Positions 32,472 through 41,060 of a DNA stretch of 64,000 nt are shown here, one piece after another; the stretch's first letter is position 1, and each line of letters begins with the position of its first letter. This DNA is from JALHNI01 sp044226365 (lineage in GTDB: Bacteria > Acidobacteriota > Terriglobia > Bryobacterales > Bryobacteraceae): positions 33,370 to 97,369 of the forward strand of contig JBGAHE010000008.1 of the NCBI GenBank assembly GCA_044226365.1. Direction: 5' to 3'. Both the position numbers and the translations under genes were made by a program. The notes beneath the pieces were generated by a model that was not told where the DNA came from, searched no databases, and was given only the letters and a program-made list of their open reading frames with translations.

Positions 32472-33413
32472 GTGAAATACAGCCAACTGGGCAGAACAGG
32501 GATGCTCGTTTCTCGCTTGAGTTTCGGAGCTTCGGCACTCGGAGGAGTCTTCGGCCCGGTCGAAGAGTCCGTGGCGCTCCGGACCGTCCGGACCGCGCTG
32601 GAATGCGGCATCAACTACTTCGACGTCGCCCCGGCTTATGGCGGCGAACAGGCTGAGCTCCGGCTCGGCAAAGCGCTGCGTGCCACACCCCGCGATCGTT
32701 ATTTCCTCTCCACCAAAGTCGGCAAGTATACGCAACCTGGCGCCTATGGTGCGGATACGCTGGATTACTCCCGCCAGCGGATCCGCCAATCGGTCGACGA
32801 AAGCTCGGCCCGTCTCGGCGTCGACTACTTTGACATCCTGCATCTTCACGACATCGAGTATCAGAACCGCCGGCACACTGAGTGGGCTCTCGCCGAAGGC
32901 TTGGAGGCGGTGATGGAGTTGAAGCAGGAAGGCCGCATCGGCGCCATCGGCTTCGGCTTCTACCCCACCGACCTCTGGATGCGCATCCTCCGCTCGGTTG
33001 ACCTGGACGCCGCGCTCGTCCACAACCACTATTGCCTGCACGACACCCAACTGCTCCACCTCATTCCAGAGGCTTCCGCCAAGGGCATCGGCATCATCAA
33101 CGGCTCGCCTTTCGCCTCCGGCCTTCTCACCGATCAGGGTCCTCCCCACTGGCATCCCGCCACCGCGGACGCCCGCGCTCTCTTTCGCCAGGCCGCGGAT
33201 CATTGCCGCCAGGCCGGCTTCTCTCTCACCCGGCTCGCCATTCAGTTTGCGAGCCAGAACGAATCGATCCCCACCACTCTGTTCAGTGCCTCCGACGCCC
33301 AGTCCGTCGAGGACAACGTCCGCTGGAGCGAGGTGCCTTATGACCCGCAGCTCCTCGCGGAAGTCCAACAACTTCTCGAGCCGATCCGAAACCGGGAATG
33401 GAATTATGTCTAA
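32472..33413 (+). CDS. Aldo/keto reductase, L-galactose/L-fucose dehydrogenase-like
   Basis: About 313 residues from the GTG at 32472, which gives the classical N-terminus VKYSQLGRTGMLVSRLSFGAS; an upstream ATG at 32394 would add 26 residues of non-family sequence. Catalytic residues are visible: Asp/Tyr in YFDVAPAYGGEQAE, Lys in FLSTKVGKYT and His in DILHLHDIEYQ. The DILHLHDIEY signature recalls the L-galactose and fucose dehydrogenase subgroup of aldo/keto reductases, which oxidise free sugars to lactones. It follows a XylR-type regulator, so a sugar substrate is likely. A TonB receptor starts 20 bases after it. Confidence 0.88.
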   Translation: MKYSQLGRTGMLVSRLSFGASALGGVFGPVEESVALRTVRTALECGINYFDVAPAYGGEQAELRLGKALRATPRDRYFLSTKVGKYTQPGAYGADTLDYSRQRIRQSVDESSARLGVDYFDILHLHDIEYQNRRHTEWALAEGLEAVMELKQEGRIGAIGFGFYPTDLWMRILRSVDLDAALVHNHYCLHDTQLLHLIPEASAKGIGIINGSPFASGLLTDQGPPHWHPATADARALFRQAADHCRQAGFSLTRLAIQFASQNESIPTTLFSASDAQSVEDNVRWSEVPYDPQLLAEVQQLLEPIRNREWNYV

Positions 33414-33432
33414 CGAAGCTAGGAGTCTCGCC

Positions 33433-34770
33433 ATGAACCTCAACGTTCTCCTCTCCGGAGGCGCAATCGTTCGCTGTATCTCGCTGGCCCTTTGGGCGGC
33501 GATGGCCTGTTTTGGTCAAATGGCGGAAGTCACTGGCCTGGTGACGGACGCCAGCGGCACCCCGATGGCTTCGGCGCCGGTCACGGTCACCAACGTCGAC
33601 AAACAAACCAGCCGGCAAGTCCAAACCAATGAACAAGGCCTCTACACGGTGGCCAACCTGGTCCCCGGTCTCTATCAGGTCTCCGTCGAGGTTTCGGGAT
33701 TCCAACCCGCCACGCGCTCCGGTTTCCGGCTCGATGTGAACCAGTCCGTCCGCCTGGACTTCATCATGAAAGTCGGCGACGTCCAACAGCGCATCGACGT
33801 CACCGGCGAAGTTCCTGTGATCGAGACCACTACCGGCCAGCTAGGCACGGTCGTCACGGCGGAGAAGATCTCGGACCTTCCCCTCAACGCCCGTAACTTC
33901 ACCCAGTTATTGACGCTCACCCCCGGCGCCTCACCCGTTAACGTTACCCAAGCAGACCAGAATCAGCGCATCGGTATCAGCATCCAGCCGGCCATGAACG
34001 GACAATCCAACCGCAGTAACTCCTATACCCTGGACGGCATTTACAACAACGGACACTTCACCGGCACTTACGCCGTCGCCCCGAGCGTCGATGCCCTGGA
34101 CCAGTTCAAGGTCCAGTCCCACAGCGATCTCGCCGAGTTCGGCGGGGTCACCGGCGGTGTCATCAACATCGCCTCCAAAACCGGCACCAACGGCTTCCAC
34201 GGCACTCTGTTCGAATTCCTCCGCAACGACAAGCTCGATGCCCGCGGCTTCTTCACCGCCGGCAAGCCGGCCCTGCGGCAGAATCAGTTCGGCGCGTCGC
34301 TTGGCGGCCCAGTCATCAGGAACAAGACGTTCTTCTTTTTCTCTTACGAAGGCTACCGGCAGAAGAGCGGCGCGAACATCCTCTCCGTGGTTCCTACGCA
34401 AGCCCAACTCGGCGGCGACTTCAGCGCCCTTTCGCGCCGCCTCTTTGACCCGTACTCCACGCGCGTCAATCCGGCGAACTCCGCCCTTTTCCTGCGCGAC
34501 CCCTATCCCAATAACATCATCCCCGCCTCGCAGTTGAATAAGTCGATCCTCGCCTACACGCAGGCCATTGTCCCCGCGCCGATCAGCACCGGCGTCACCG
34601 GTTTCAACGCCCGCAACGGCGATCCGCAGAGCTTCCCGGCGAATGGCTACAGCATCCGGGTGGACCACTACCTCACCGAGAAAGATAACCTCTGGTTCCG
34701 CGCCACCTGGAGCAAACAGGATATGATCGCCGGCCAGGCCCTGGCCGGCACCACACCGTCACCACCATAA
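33433..34770 (+). CDS. Oar-like TonB-dependent receptor, N-terminal part (frameshifted)
   Basis: An AGGAG box eight bases before the ATG at 33433 supports this start; an alternative ATG is at 33406. The fragment has a Sec signal (LALWAAMACFGQ), a carboxypeptidase-regulatory domain (VTGLVTDASGTPMASAPVTV, YTVANLVPGLYQVSVEVSGF) and a plug domain (QSNRSNSYTLDGIYNN, AEFGGVTGGVINI), then the beginning of the barrel. It stops at 34770 in a TAA that is out of keeping with the family. The same protein continues in another frame (34743-36740). Restoring one base near 34750-34757, where ACC triplets repeat, gives a continuous frame of about 1102 residues, the normal Oar length. Confidence 0.8.
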   Translation: MNLNVLLSGGAIVRCISLALWAAMACFGQMAEVTGLVTDASGTPMASAPVTVTNVDKQTSRQVQTNEQGLYTVANLVPGLYQVSVEVSGFQPATRSGFRLDVNQSVRLDFIMKVGDVQQRIDVTGEVPVIETTTGQLGTVVTAEKISDLPLNARNFTQLLTLTPGASPVNVTQADQNQRIGISIQPAMNGQSNRSNSYTLDGIYNNGHFTGTYAVAPSVDALDQFKVQSHSDLAEFGGVTGGVINIASKTGTNGFHGTLFEFLRNDKLDARGFFTAGKPALRQNQFGASLGGPVIRNKTFFFFSYEGYRQKSGANILSVVPTQAQLGGDFSALSRRLFDPYSTRVNPANSALFLRDPYPNNIIPASQLNKSILAYTQAIVPAPISTGVTGFNARNGDPQSFPANGYSIRVDHYLTEKDNLWFRATWSKQDMIAGQALAGTTPSPP

Positions 34771-34802
34771 ACCCCAAGAACCTCGGCGCGAATTACTCGC
34801 AC

Positions 34803-36740
34803 ATGTTCGGACCCAACACGCTCTTCACCGCTCTGTTCGGTTTCAGCACCTCCACCCTGATCGATCACCCGTTCTTCACCAGCAAGAACCTGATCGGCGA
34901 TGGCTTGTTCAAAGGCTTCCAAAACGATCCGCGCTCCAACGCCCCCGGCGTCACCATTCCCGGCTATTTCAGCCTCAGCATGCGCGACCGGCGCTTGGGC
35001 CCGCAGCGCGGCTGGCAGTACAAATCAGACCTCTCCCACAACATGGGCCGCCACACCTTGAAGTTCGGTGGCGAATGGGTCCGCCAGCCCTGGGAGAACT
35101 TCCAGCTCACCCAAGGACTCACCTTTAACACTCGTCAGTCCGCTGACCTCAACAACCTCGGCGCCACCGGCGACGCCCTTGCCTCCTACTTACTCGGTCT
35201 GATGGAAAGTGTCACCACCTTCGACGTCGGCTTTGGCCTCGAGTCGCAGAACCTCAACGCCTACGTGCAGGACACCTGGCGCGCCACCAACCGGCTCACC
35301 CTGAACTTCGGCCTCCGCTACGATCTCGTCCGCACGCCGAACTTCTACCACGACTTCCAATCCACCTGGGACTTCAACACCGGCAAATACCTGGTCGGCA
35401 TCAACAGGCCCGGCGCCTGCAGCGCTTCGCAAGGTCCGCCCTGCCTGCAGAATCCCAACGACCCCTACGTGCAGCAGTGGGTCGTCTTCACCGGCAACTC
35501 CCAGTTGCGCAAGAACGACTACAAGATGTTCGGCCCGCGCTTCGGCTTCGCCTATCAAGCCAACTCGAAGACTGTCCTTCGCGGCTCCTACGGTATCTTC
35601 TACGACACCATGGCCGGCGTGAATCAGCAGGCGCAGAACGGCGCCATCAACAATGCCAACTGGCCGGGCAATCGCGGCGCCACGCTCAACCAGAATGCCA
35701 ATCAGATCGAGACCACCGCCGATGCCCCCTTCGGCGCGAAGGACCCGCTCAAGCCGGATCCCACGCCGGAAAAGCTCAACGCCTTCTACTACGACCCCAA
35801 CTTCCAAAGCCCCTACTCACAGCAGTGGAACTTCGAGATCCAGCGCGAGCTCCTCCGAAACCTCACGCTCTCCACCGCCTATGTCGGCTCGCACAGTCTG
35901 CGCCTTTCCATCGGTGGCGACTACAACACCGCCCTCACACCCGGCCCCGGCGCGGATCGTCCGCGCGCCCTCTGGCCCCACGCCCCCGTCACCGGCTATG
36001 ACCGCAGCGTCGGTCAAAGCAGCTATCACGGCCTGCTCGTCAAGGCCGAGCGACGCTTCGCCCGCGGCTTCTCTTACCTGATGGCCTACACCTGGAGCAA
36101 GTCCATCGACGTCGCTTCCTCCGCGCAGTTCCGTGAGAGTCTGTCGCTGCAGAATCCGTACAACCCCAATGAGTCGCGCTCCGTCTCCGGCTTCGACGTG
36201 CCGCACCTGTTCTCCAGCGCGGTCGTCTACGAACTGCCTTTCGGCCCTGGCCGCCAGTGGGCCAACACCGGCCTCGCCTCCCGCCTCATCGGCAACTGGC
36301 AGATGAATGGCATCTTCCAGGCTCGCAGCGGCCAGCCCTACACGCTCTTCATGAACGTCGACGTCGCCAACATCGGCGCCATCAACCAGGCGGTGCGGGC
36401 CCGCCCCAACCTGGTGGGCGACCCCACCGTCGCCAATCCGCGCCCCGAACTCTGGTTCAACAAATCGGCCTTCGCTTCGCCCGCGCAGTTCACCTTCGGC
36501 AGCGCCGGCCGTAATCTCCTGCGCACCGATAGCCTCACCAACCTCGACTTCTCGTTCTTCCGCGAGGACCGCCTCAAAGAGGGCATCCGCTTGCAGTTCC
36601 GCGTGGAGCTCTTCAACTCACTCAACCATCCCACCTTCGGCACGCCAGTGTCCCTGTTCACGTCGCCGCAGTTCGGGCAGGTCACCTCCACCGTCAGCAC
36701 CGCCCGGCAGATTCAACTCGGCCTTAAGCTGATCTTCTAA
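34803..36740 (+). CDS. Oar-like TonB-dependent receptor, C-terminal part (frameshifted)
   Basis: This frame carries the rest of the receptor begun at 33433. Homologous coding sequence already runs in this frame from about 34743 (TVTTINPKNLGANYSHMFGP), before the first ATG at 34803. It contains the barrel with RHTLKFGGEWVRQPW, LNLNFGLRYD-like strands (LTLNFGLRYDLVRTP), MFGPRFGFAYQ and a terminal strand IQLGLKLIF ending in Phe, as in Oar proteins. Alone it would lack a signal peptide and plug and could not function. It is therefore best read as part of one gene broken by a single-base deletion or a sequencing error. A sulfatase starts 15 bases after its stop. Confidence 0.75.
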   Translation: MFGPNTLFTALFGFSTSTLIDHPFFTSKNLIGDGLFKGFQNDPRSNAPGVTIPGYFSLSMRDRRLGPQRGWQYKSDLSHNMGRHTLKFGGEWVRQPWENFQLTQGLTFNTRQSADLNNLGATGDALASYLLGLMESVTTFDVGFGLESQNLNAYVQDTWRATNRLTLNFGLRYDLVRTPNFYHDFQSTWDFNTGKYLVGINRPGACSASQGPPCLQNPNDPYVQQWVVFTGNSQLRKNDYKMFGPRFGFAYQANSKTVLRGSYGIFYDTMAGVNQQAQNGAINNANWPGNRGATLNQNANQIETTADAPFGAKDPLKPDPTPEKLNAFYYDPNFQSPYSQQWNFEIQRELLRNLTLSTAYVGSHSLRLSIGGDYNTALTPGPGADRPRALWPHAPVTGYDRSVGQSSYHGLLVKAERRFARGFSYLMAYTWSKSIDVASSAQFRESLSLQNPYNPNESRSVSGFDVPHLFSSAVVYELPFGPGRQWANTGLASRLIGNWQMNGIFQARSGQPYTLFMNVDVANIGAINQAVRARPNLVGDPTVANPRPELWFNKSAFASPAQFTFGSAGRNLLRTDSLTNLDFSFFREDRLKEGIRLQFRVELFNSLNHPTFGTPVSLFTSPQFGQVTSTVSTARQIQLGLKLIF

Positions 36741-36755
36741 GGAGTCACCGCCGTC

Positions 36756-38546
36756 ATGGATGATTCGACCACCCAACAACTCAGCCGGCGAGGCTTCCTC
36801 GCTACCGCCACCGCGCTGGCGGCGGCGCCCAAGTCCTCGCGGCTGAACGTCATCCTCATCCTCACCGACGACCAGGGCTACGGCGACCTCGGCTGCCACG
36901 GCAACCCTATCCTCAAGACTCCCCACCTCGACCGGCTGCACGCCGAGAGCACCCGCTTCACCAACTTCTATTCCTCGCCCCTCTGCTCCCCCACCCGCGC
37001 CAGCCTGATGACCGGCCGCTACAACTACCGCACGGGCATCGTCGACACCTGGGTCGGCCTCGCCCAAATGCGTCCGAACGAAGTCACCATGGCCGAAATG
37101 TTTCGTAGCGCCGGCTACCGCACAGCCCTCTTCGGCAAGTGGCACCTTGGCGACAACTACCCCATGCGGCCCATGGACCAGGGCTTCACCGAGTCGCTCA
37201 CCTTCACTGACGGCGCGATCGGCGCGCTCGGCGACCCGGCGCCCAACACCTACTTCGATCCCGTTTTCTTCCGCAATGGCATGCCGGAGAAGACCAAGGG
37301 CTATTGCACCGACATCTTCTTCAACGAGGCCATCCACTTCCTGGAAAAGAAAACCGCTCAGCCCGCGCTCATTTACTTGCCGGTCAACGTCCCCCACGGT
37401 CCGCTCGATGTCGCCGAAAGTTATTCTGCGCCCTATCGGCAAGCGGGCATGGACAACACCACCGCGCGCGTCTACGGCATGGTCGCCAACCTCGACGAGA
37501 ACCTCGGACGGCTCCTGCAGTTCCTCAAAACTTCAGGCTTGGAGAAAGACACGCTCGTCATCTTCATGAGTGACAACGGCCCTTGGGGCACCCCTCGCTA
37601 TAATGCTGGCTTGCGCGACCTCAAAGGTACGGTGTATGAAGGCGGCATCAAGGTGCCTTTCTTCCTGCGCGCTCCCGGACACTTGCGCGCCGGTGTCGAT
37701 ATCGATCGCGTGGCCGCCCACATCGATGTCCTCCCCACTCTCCTTGACCTTTGCGGAGTCAAGGCGCCCACCGCGGTCCGCCTGGATGGCCGTAGCCTAA
37801 TGCCGCTGCTGCAGGATCGTGCTGCCGCCTGGCCGTCCCGCACTCTCTTTTTTCAGCAGACCCGGCCCGACCCGCAAGGCATCGACGAACCTCGCCTCTT
37901 CACCCACGCCGCCGCTCGCTCCCAACGCTTCAAGATCGTGATGTCCGCCCACCAGCCGGCCGATCTTTACACTCAAGCCATCAGCGAAGCGGACACCGAA
38001 CTCTACGACCTTGAAAAGGATCCCGGCGAAAAGCAGAACATCGCCCCTAGCCATCCGCAAGTCGTTGCCGCCATGCGCCAGGACTATGAGCGCTGGTTCC
38101 GCGACGTCACCGTCGGGCTCGATCAGCCGGTCCGCATGCATCTCGGCGCCAAGGCCGCGAACCCCGTGGTACTCACCCCTCAGGATCTCCGCGGCCCGCG
38201 CGCGTACCTCGCCCCGTGGAACTACGAGCGCGCCAAGGCTTATTGGAGGAGCGAACCGGATGGCTACGGCTATTGGGAGGTCGAACTCGTTCGCGCGGGC
38301 CGCTATCAGTTCGTCACTCGTCTCGGCACCAGCGAATCGCCGCAGCCCCTCCAAGCCGGTGAAGCCACGCTCGCCGTCGGCAGCCAAAAAGAATCACAAG
38401 CCATCGCCGCCGGCGCCACCACCGTCACCTGGAATCTCCGCCTTCGGCCCGGGCCCGCGCGGCTCGAAATCGGCTACAGCGGTCAACGCAAAGACGGGCG
38501 CCTCATCTCGCCCTTCTTTGTCGACGTCAAGTATTTGGGAAGTTGA
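36756..38546 (+). CDS. Exported arylsulfatase (Cys-type sulfatase)
   Basis: A 596-residue sulfatase. The Tat-type signal is LSRRGFLATATALAAAP. Metal-binding DD lies in LILTDDQGYGDLGCHGNP (residues 38-39), and the formylglycine motif is CSPTR at 77-81 (C-x-P-x-R), followed by ASLMTGRYNYRTG. A second metal site appears in FMSDNGPWG near residue 270. The Cys needs conversion by a formylglycine-generating enzyme, which is not in this window. C-terminal residues 480-596 form an extra beta domain (LVRAGRYQFVTRLG). It would remove sulfate esters from glycans or other compounds. Its position after the TonB receptor suggests a sulfated substrate; it is followed without gap by the enolase-superfamily gene. 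Confidence 0.93.
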   Translation: MDDSTTQQLSRRGFLATATALAAAPKSSRLNVILILTDDQGYGDLGCHGNPILKTPHLDRLHAESTRFTNFYSSPLCSPTRASLMTGRYNYRTGIVDTWVGLAQMRPNEVTMAEMFRSAGYRTALFGKWHLGDNYPMRPMDQGFTESLTFTDGAIGALGDPAPNTYFDPVFFRNGMPEKTKGYCTDIFFNEAIHFLEKKTAQPALIYLPVNVPHGPLDVAESYSAPYRQAGMDNTTARVYGMVANLDENLGRLLQFLKTSGLEKDTLVIFMSDNGPWGTPRYNAGLRDLKGTVYEGGIKVPFFLRAPGHLRAGVDIDRVAAHIDVLPTLLDLCGVKAPTAVRLDGRSLMPLLQDRAAAWPSRTLFFQQTRPDPQGIDEPRLFTHAAARSQRFKIVMSAHQPADLYTQAISEADTELYDLEKDPGEKQNIAPSHPQVVAAMRQDYERWFRDVTVGLDQPVRMHLGAKAANPVVLTPQDLRGPRAYLAPWNYERAKAYWRSEPDGYGYWEVELVRAGRYQFVTRLGTSESPQPLQAGEATLAVGSQKESQAIAAGATTVTWNLRLRPGPARLEIGYSGQRKDGRLISPFFVDVKYLGS

Positions 38547-39647
38547 ATGGTCATTACAAAACTCAGGGCATATCGCGTCGAGCTTCCGCTGCACGAAGGA
38601 AGCTACCAGTGGTCCGGCGGCAACTCCGTCAGCGTTTTTGACTCCACCGTCGTCGAACTCGAAACCGACACCGGCCTTCGAGGCTACGGCGAGATCTGTC
38701 CCCTCGGCCCCGCCTACCTGCCGGCTTATGCCGCCGGAGCCCGCACGGGCATCGCGGAGCTAGCTCCCCGCCTGATCGGCCTCGATCCCACGCAACTCGG
38801 CGTCGTCAACCAGACAATGGACCGCGACATGCGCGGACATCCCTACGTCAAGTCCGCCATCGACATGGCCTGCTGGGATCTGCTCGGCCAAGCCTGCGAC
38901 GTGCCCGTCGTCACCCTGCTGGGCGGCCGGTTCGGCGATACCTTCGCCCTCTATCGCGCCATCTCCCAGGACACGCCCGAAGCGATGGCGCGCATGGTGA
39001 AGGTCTATCGCGATCAGGGCTACACCAAATTCCAACTCAAGGTCGGCGGCAATCCCGATACCGACATCGAACGCATTCACCGCGCCGCCGCCGAACTTCA
39101 AACGGGCGATGTCCTCGTCGCCGACGCCAACACCGGCTGGACCCAGCATCAAGCCCTTCGCGTCGCCGACGCCGTTCGCGGCGTCGACGTGTACCTCGAG
39201 CAACCCTGCCTCCGTTACGAAGAATGCCTCGCCGTGCGCCAACACACCGACCGCCCTTTCGTTCTCGACGAAGTCATCGACGATGTCGCCCAAGTCTTGC
39301 GTGGCTATCAGGACCGCGCCATGGACGTCATCAATCTCAAGATCTCCAAAGTCGGCGGCCTCACCAAAGCCCGCCAAATCCGCGACCTCTGCGTCTCGCT
39401 CGGCATCGCCATGACCATCGAAGACACCTGGGGCGGAGACATCGTGACCGCCGCCATTGCCCATCTCGCCCACAGCACCCCGCCCGAACTGCTCTTCTCC
39501 TCCACGGACTTCAACAGCTACGTCACCGTCAGCCTTGCCGAAGGGGCTCCCCAACGCCAAGGCGGCCGTCTGGCCGCCCCCGCCACTCCCGGCCTCGGCA
39601 TCACCCCGCGTCCGGAAGTTCTCGGAAAGGCCGTGTTCGTCTCATGA
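38547..39647 (+). CDS. Enolase-superfamily enzyme, hydroxyproline-type epimerase/dehydratase
   Basis: A 366-residue mandelate-racemase-subgroup protein. Acid/base Lys pair: KFQLKVGG (Lys165) and NLKISKVGG (Lys265, Lys268). Metal ligands: Asp193 (VADANTGW), Glu218 (LEQPC) and Asp241 (LDEVID). The segments YQWSGGNSV, CPLGPAYLPAYA, GHPYVKSAIDMACWDLLGQA and TIEDTWGGDI are those of the subgroup containing cis-3-hydroxy-L-proline dehydratase and 4-hydroxyproline betaine epimerase, so hydroxyproline-type substrates are most likely. This is family knowledge; the exact reaction is not proven. It starts directly after the sulfatase stop and overlaps the Xaa-Pro peptidase by four bases, which strengthens a proline-related role. 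Confidence 0.85.
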   Translation: MVITKLRAYRVELPLHEGSYQWSGGNSVSVFDSTVVELETDTGLRGYGEICPLGPAYLPAYAAGARTGIAELAPRLIGLDPTQLGVVNQTMDRDMRGHPYVKSAIDMACWDLLGQACDVPVVTLLGGRFGDTFALYRAISQDTPEAMARMVKVYRDQGYTKFQLKVGGNPDTDIERIHRAAAELQTGDVLVADANTGWTQHQALRVADAVRGVDVYLEQPCLRYEECLAVRQHTDRPFVLDEVIDDVAQVLRGYQDRAMDVINLKISKVGGLTKARQIRDLCVSLGIAMTIEDTWGGDIVTAAIAHLAHSTPPELLFSSTDFNSYVTVSLAEGAPQRQGGRLAAPATPGLGITPRPEVLGKAVFVS

Positions 39648-41059
39648 AACTTTCCCTCGTTCTGATCGCCTCCACCGCCTTCGCGCAGCTTACGCCGCTC
39701 GGACTCAACCAGAACGACTTCCCCGCCTCCGAGTTCGTGGAGCGACGGGCAAAAGTCTTCGAAAAGCTCGGCCGCCACCTCGCGATCATCCCCGGCGCCG
39801 CCGCAGCGGACTCGCCCCAGGTCTTTCGCCAGAACAACGAGTTCTACTACCTCACCGGCATCGAAGCGCCACACTGCTATCTCTTGCTCGATGGCCGCAC
39901 GCGTAGAACCACGGTCTATCTTCCCCATCGCGACGCCGGCCGCGAACGTCAAATCGGCCCGCTGGTCAGCGCCGAAGACGCGGCCTTGATCATCGAGCGC
40001 ACTGGTGTCGACGATGTCCATCCGCCCGAAGCCCTCGCCCGTCATCTCGCACCCATTCAGATTCATCACCCGGCCCCAGCTCTCTACGTCCCCTTCAGCC
40101 CGCTCGAAGGCGCGAACGGTAGCCGCGATGAGCGCTTGCGACAGATCGCTGAAGCCTCCTCGGACCCCTGGGACGGCCGCCCGTCCCGCAACGGTCACTT
40201 CCTTTCACTGCTCCGCAGCCGCTTCCCCACCTTCGAGCTGCGCGACCTTTCGCCGCTTCTCGATCCCATTCGTCTCATCAAAAGCCCCCGCGAGATCTCC
40301 GTCATTCGCCGCGCCTCGCAGATCGCCGGCCTCGCGATCATGGAAGCCATGCGAGGTACCAAGCCCGGCATCTTCGAATACCAACTCGATGCCGTCGCCC
40401 GCTACGTCTACCTGCTCAATGACGCCAAGCACGAAGGTTACCCCTCGATCATCGGCGGCGGCACCAACGCCTGGCACGGCCACTACTTCCGCAATAGTTC
40501 CCCCCTCAAGGATGGCGACCTGGTCCTGATGGACTACGCGCCGGACTACCATCACTACACCAGCGACGTCACCCGCATGTGGCCCGTCAACGGCAAGTAC
40601 ACCCCGGACCAACGCGCCCTCTGCAGCTTCATCCTGGCCTATCGAGAAGCCCTTCTGAAACGCATCCGCCCCGGCGTCACCCCGGATCAGGTCCTGGATG
40701 GCGCCCGGCAGGAAATGGACGCCTTCCTCAAGTCGCTCACCTTCACCAAAGAGATCTACCGTAAAGGCGCGGAGGCAGCTTTGAACTTCCGCGGTCATCT
40801 TTCACACCCGGTCGGCATGACCGTCCATGATGTGGGCGGCTACCAGAAAAAAGAGTTCGTCACTGGCCTCGTCTTCTCCATCGACCCCATGCTTTGGATT
40901 CCCGAAGAGCGCCTCTACGTCCGCATGGAAGACGTGGTCGCGGTCACCGAGAACGGCGTCGAGAACTTCACGGCCTTTCTGCCCGCCAAGCTTGACGACA
41001 TCGAGAAGCTCATGCGTGAAGAGGGCCTCCTGCAGCTCCGCGCGCCCACCACTCCCTGA
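39644..41059 (+). CDS. Exported Xaa-Pro aminopeptidase (M24B family)
   Basis: A 471-residue protein. The start at 39644 overlaps the previous stop (ATGA) and gives MKLSLVLIASTAFAQ, a clear Sec signal, unusual for this mostly cytoplasmic family. The N-terminal non-catalytic domain has FRQNNEFYYLTGIEAP, and the pita-bread domain has the dinuclear metal ligands: Asp in LMDYAPDYHHYTSDVTR (two Asp), His in HLSHPVGMTVHDVGG, and two Glu near the end (RMEDVVAVTENG). It would remove the residue before proline from the N-terminus of peptides outside the cytoplasm. It lies between a hydroxyproline-type enolase-superfamily enzyme and an M1 peptidase, so peptide use is likely. Confidence 0.93.
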   Translation: MKLSLVLIASTAFAQLTPLGLNQNDFPASEFVERRAKVFEKLGRHLAIIPGAAAADSPQVFRQNNEFYYLTGIEAPHCYLLLDGRTRRTTVYLPHRDAGRERQIGPLVSAEDAALIIERTGVDDVHPPEALARHLAPIQIHHPAPALYVPFSPLEGANGSRDERLRQIAEASSDPWDGRPSRNGHFLSLLRSRFPTFELRDLSPLLDPIRLIKSPREISVIRRASQIAGLAIMEAMRGTKPGIFEYQLDAVARYVYLLNDAKHEGYPSIIGGGTNAWHGHYFRNSSPLKDGDLVLMDYAPDYHHYTSDVTRMWPVNGKYTPDQRALCSFILAYREALLKRIRPGVTPDQVLDGARQEMDAFLKSLTFTKEIYRKGAEAALNFRGHLSHPVGMTVHDVGGYQKKEFVTGLVFSIDPMLWIPEERLYVRMEDVVAVTENGVENFTAFLPAKLDDIEKLMREEGLLQLRAPTTP

Positions 41060-41060
41060 C

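Noticed and set aside
23895..36740. A SusC/SusD pair as in Bacteroidetes
   Set aside because: Both receptors are Oar-like with a carboxypeptidase-regulatory domain, and no SusD-like lipoprotein is encoded nearby.
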